Positions 61,034-64,000 of a DNA stretch of 64,000 nt are shown piece after piece. Below the pieces are notes generated by a model that was given only the letters and a program-made list of their open reading frames with translations, did not search any database and was not told the DNA's origin. This DNA is from Botryococcus braunii. Its lineage: Eukaryota > Chlorophyta > Trebouxiophyceae. The stretch is from NCBI GenBank assembly GCA_002005505.1, contig KV908673.1:73761-137760 (forward strand). The letters are read 5' to 3'. Each line of letters opens with the position of its first letter. The stretch's first letter is position 1. The position numbers and the translations under genes are program-made.

Positions 61034-61450
61034 TTAGTCACCTCCTTTGACGGGTTTACTAGCCCTCCCGTGGCAATGGAATTTGCCATGGGTGGTGGCG
61101 TAGCGGTCGAACTCGGTGGCCAGGAAGGACAACAAACATCGCATGCTGATTGGGGCAACAAGGTCCAAGCCTTGATGCTTATATCTGCCGCTGGAAGTAG
61201 CCCATATGGTCATGTAGACTTCGATATCTTGAGGAGTCCCCTGAAGGGCATGGCGGCCAGTGTCACACATGAATTCACAAAATTTATCAAATGCGCTGAT
61301 CTTCTTCTGCATGGTAGCCCCCTTGACGGCTAGCAGCTGGATGGTGTTGGCCTTGGTGAGCCATTGGAAATACAGGTCCGCCTTTGTTGCACTGAGGGGA
61401 GGACCAGGCGGGCAAGGTATTTGGCGTCCCATTAGCAAGGTGTCAGCCAT
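61034..61450 (-). CDS. Possible N-terminal exon of a tyrosine recombinase-like protein
   Basis: Minus-strand frame of 138 codons starting at ATG 61450, only 19 bases from the Cop1-c LTR. Helical composition with AFDKFCEFMCDTGRHALQGT, DIEVYMTIWATSSGRYKH and ISMRCLLSFLATEFDR resembles the SAM-like core-binding domain of tyrosine recombinases (Crypton/DIRS/phage-integrase type). The catalytic domain would have to be on a later exon; a GAG-GTGACT just before the stop could be a splice donor. The family call is an inference from pattern and composition. Confidence 0.35.
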   Translation of the reverse strand: MADTLLMGRQIPCPPGPPLSATKADLYFQWLTKANTIQLLAVKGATMQKKISAFDKFCEFMCDTGRHALQGTPQDIEVYMTIWATSSGRYKHQGLDLVAPISMRCLLSFLATEFDRYATTHGKFHCHGRASKPVKGGD

Positions 61451-61469
61451 GCCTAGTAGTCTTGGGGAC

Positions 61470-62198
61470 TGTAAACTTCTGAGTTCGGCGTTCCCTGTAT
61501 GACCCGGCACGAGGGTGTTTAGCCCGGCGACACTCTTGTTGTGTGTCGAGTAACAAGCAGTGTCGACTGTGAATGAGATGACTTGACTGGCAACAGTGAA
61601 GTAGCGAACACCCGAAGTGCTTTTGATGTCCCAATCAAGTCTTACAATGCTTATTGCTCTCTCTCATCACTCAGCAATTCAAACTACTCTATCTACGAAG
61701 TTACTGATAGTCTGCATTACTGATGTCCGATGAGCTAAGCAGTAGCACCTTTCTATTATACATTATCTAGACCCTTTCCTAATCCATTGTTCTTGTGCAT
61801 GTGATGTCCTAACAGCAGTTTACCTGTATGACCCGGCACGAGGGTGTTTAGCCCGGCGACACTCTTGTTGTGTGTCGAGTAACAAGCAGTGTCGACTGTG
61901 AATGAGATGACTTGACTGGCAACAGTGAAGTAGCAAACACCCGAAGTGCTTTTGATGTCCCAATCAAGTGCCTCAACCCTTCGAGCCAGGAGCATATATC
62001 CTTTCGAGCAAACCGTGTCTGATTACCTCATCCTCCCTTATTAACGTGCAATTGGTCTAGATTGGTTCTGGCAGAACTTCTAGGTTCTGCCACCTATTAC
62101 TCATTTTAATAAGTTGTCTCACTGGTAATTGGAGCTGATCTGGCCACTATTACTCTTCTGAGGGAAAGGCACCAAAATGTTCAGTCACTATTATAACA
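61470..62198 (-). repeat. Cop1-c 3' LTR with internal duplication
   Basis: 729 bp, TGTTATAA...GTTTACA on the element strand. Internal repeats 61494-61640 and 61823-61969 (period 329). Diverged from the Cop1-a and Cop1-b LTRs but with the same layout. Confidence 0.94.
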
Positions 62199-62216
62199 CT
62201 TCCCCTTGCCTTTTCC

Positions 62217-63995
62217 TCACAAAAACTTGGCCAAACCCAGAGCCTCACGATGTCCCTGAAATACCTGCCTTGTTAAAGGCTTCGTGAATATATCTGCCAC
62301 ATTCCTTGCAGAAGGAACGTATTTCACATCAACTTGACCCAATGCAATAGCTTCCCGTGCAAAGTGGAAGCTGATAGCGATATGCTTGGTATGCTTAGAG
62401 AACATTGGATTTCTGAGATGATTGATGCATCCCTGATTATCACAGTGAATCTTGACAATCCATGGGGAAATCCCAATTTCCTCAAGGAATCCCTTCATCC
62501 AATTGGCCTCTTTGACAGCTGCACTTGCGGCCATGAACTCAGCTTCTACAGTGGATGTGGCAACTGCAGACTTCTTCTTGCTCCCCCAAACTACAGCTCC
62601 ACCAAACACTCTGATTACATACCCTGTAGTGGAAAATCGATGATCTTGATCCCCACCATAATCTGCATCAACAAAACCCTCAAGCTCTGTGTCCTTCCCT
62701 CCAAGGACCAAAACGAGATCTCTGGTTGCCTTCAGATATTTCAACACTCTGATGGCTTCATTCCAGTGAGCAGTAGTAGGGGTAATCCTGTACCTGGAAA
62801 GCACTCCCACAGCCTGTGAAATATCAGGCCTGGTGGTATTTGCAATGTACAACAGTGACCCAACCAGTTCACAGTACCTGTGTCCTGGTGGAAGTGGGCT
62901 TCCAGCACCAATGCTGTCACTGTTGTCCTTGGACATAGGTCGCTGTGTGGCCACAAAATCTTTGGTCATAGGGGTGTCGGGCCCCACAGACTCCAGATCC
63001 AGCCCAAATTTCTCAACCAGTGCATCAATTTTAGGGATGCAACTTAATGAAATGAGCCCTTTTTCCTTATCTCTCATCACTTGACAGCCAAGAAAATCTT
63101 TCACCTCTCCTAAATCATGAATGGTGAACTCTTGCTTGAGTAACCCCTTCACTCTCTCAATCTCTCCCATTCCCTTTGAAACTATCAGTAGATCATCTAC
63201 ATAAATTAACACAAATGACTTTCCTCCATCTACTGAACACTTCACATAGACACCAGCATCACTCTTGCACACTTCATATCCCATGGTATGCAGCTTCTCA
63301 TTAAGGGTCTTATGCCATGCCCTTGGAGCTTGCTTCAGGCCATCCAATGCCTTCTTCAAGCGACACACTATGTTACCATCCCCATTTTCAAATCCAGGAG
63401 GTTGTGTGACATACACCTCCTCCTCTAATTCCCCATTCAGAAACGTAGTCTTGACATCCACCTGGTGAATTTCAAGACCCTCTTGTGCAGCCACTGACAA
63501 TAAGGCTCTCCTGGACCCATAGCTGCTAGTTGGGGCAAAAACTTCCATGACATCTACTCCAGGAATTTGCCTGCATCCTTGAGCTACCAGCCTAGCCTTG
63601 AACCTCAGCACATTGCCATGGGCATCCATTTTCACGGAAAAGATCCAATGAACTGGAATCACCTTATGGCCACGAGGTCTGGGGACATACTCCATGACCT
63701 CGTGGGCATCCAAGGAATTCTGCTCTTCTTGCATAGCAGCCTTCCAATATTCCCACTGAGGGGACTTCTGTGCCTCCCTCAAGCAGGAAGGCACACTAAT
63801 CTTTCCAAACCGTACCCCTGTGTGCTTCCCCTGATCTGGCTTGCTCTCACTCTCTCTTTCACCCACTACTCTTTCGCTGAATGTCGCCGCACTGCACCTG
63901 GGTGCAGGTTGTGAGGATTCTGACTTTCCTCGCTGCTCTCTCTCTCTTTTCGACTCACAGTTTGCCCTTTCAAGCTTACTGCTTCGCACTCTCAC
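62217..63995 (-). CDS. pol: Cop1-c pol: reverse transcriptase and RNase H (partial)
   Basis: At least 592 uninterrupted codons running to the window edge. Charged linker (KREREQRGKSES), RT from EAQKSPQWEYWKAAMQEE through [16 protein letters not shown] and the catalytic YVDDLLIV, then RNase H FVDADYGGD, STVEAEFMAAS, HCDNQGC and the end ADIFTKPL. It reads through the GA-repeat region that is frameshifted in Cop1-a and Cop1-b. Confidence 0.94.
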   Translation of the reverse strand: MRVRSSKLERANCESKREREQRGKSESSQPAPRCSAATFSERVVGERESESKPDQGKHTGVRFGKISVPSCLREAQKSPQWEYWKAAMQEEQNSLDAHEVMEYVPRPRGHKVIPVHWIFSVKMDAHGNVLRFKARLVAQGCRQIPGVDVMEVFAPTSSYGSRRALLSVAAQEGLEIHQVDVKTTFLNGELEEEVYVTQPPGFENGDGNIVCRLKKALDGLKQAPRAWHKTLNEKLHTMGYEVCKSDAGVYVKCSVDGGKSFVLIYVDDLLIVSKGMGEIERVKGLLKQEFTIHDLGEVKDFLGCQVMRDKEKGLISLSCIPKIDALVEKFGLDLESVGPDTPMTKDFVATQRPMSKDNSDSIGAGSPLPPGHRYCELVGSLLYIANTTRPDISQAVGVLSRYRITPTTAHWNEAIRVLKYLKATRDLVLVLGGKDTELEGFVDADYGGDQDHRFSTTGYVIRVFGGAVVWGSKKKSAVATSTVEAEFMAASAAVKEANWMKGFLEEIGISPWIVKIHCDNQGCINHLRNPMFSKHTKHIAISFHFAREAIALGQVDVKYVPSARNVADIFTKPLTRQVFQGHREALGLAKFL

Positions 63996-64000
63996 ATCAT

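Larger units (their letters stand above)
61470..64000 (-). mobile_element. Cop1-c, Ty1/Copia element (5' part outside window)
   Basis: Third Cop1 copy, minus strand. 3' LTR, polypurine tract GTGAGGAAAAGGCAAGGGGAAG (near 62199-62220) and the RT-RNase H end of pol are visible; the rest lies beyond base 64000. No break is seen in the visible coding part, so this may be the healthiest Cop1 copy. Confidence 0.94.

Overview
The window is eukaryotic and consists almost entirely of transposable elements. Nine LTR retrotransposons (five Ty3/Gypsy, four Ty1/Copia) and a probable HUH-endonuclease transposon of the Replitron type fill it. No ordinary host gene is clearly visible. Two things point to a green plant outside the seed plants, perhaps a charophyte alga such as Chara or a bryophyte: the copia primer-binding sites match the anticodon arm of the plant initiator tRNA-Met, and HUH transposons without a helicase are abundant in nonseed plants. 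The species is an inference.

Layout. Nest 1 (1-18761): Ty3 element Gyp1-a (+) was invaded in its integrase by its sibling Gyp1-b (-, 4110-17230, duplicated target TATGT). Gyp1-b was then invaded by copia element Cop1-a (-, 6638-13588, duplication ATGGG). 18762-19432 is host DNA with a degenerate minisatellite. Nest 2 (19433-53904): copia element Cop1-b (-, duplication CCTAC) was invaded four times, by copia Cop2 (+, 21274-28320, GGTCT), Ty3 Gyp2 (-, 30174-37619, TCCTA), Ty3 Gyp3 (+, 39369-45765, CAAGG) and Ty3 Gyp1-c (+, 47521-53703, TATCC). 53905-61469 is non-LTR DNA: the minisatellite resumes, then come microsatellites, three sets of tandem repeats, the HUH open frame (to 60002) and a possible tyrosine-recombinase exon. 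From 61470 a third Cop1 copy (Cop1-c, -) runs off the window.

How the parts work. Gyp3 has one uninterrupted 1837-codon gag-pol frame with a chromodomain and nearly identical LTRs, so it could be autonomous. The three Gyp1 copies share one deletion that removes the last two catalytic residues of integrase, yet Gyp1-c is very young; the family must move with a borrowed integrase. Cop1 elements carry an extra 174-residue ORF before gag. Its N-terminus copies the histone H3 tail, with methionine where H3 has lysine 9. I consider this the most interesting signal in the window: a possible retrotransposon-encoded H3K9M-like inhibitor of heterochromatin methylation. Both copia families appear to prime reverse transcription from the anticodon arm of initiator tRNA-Met, and their LTRs share a built-in duplication with a 329-332 bp period.
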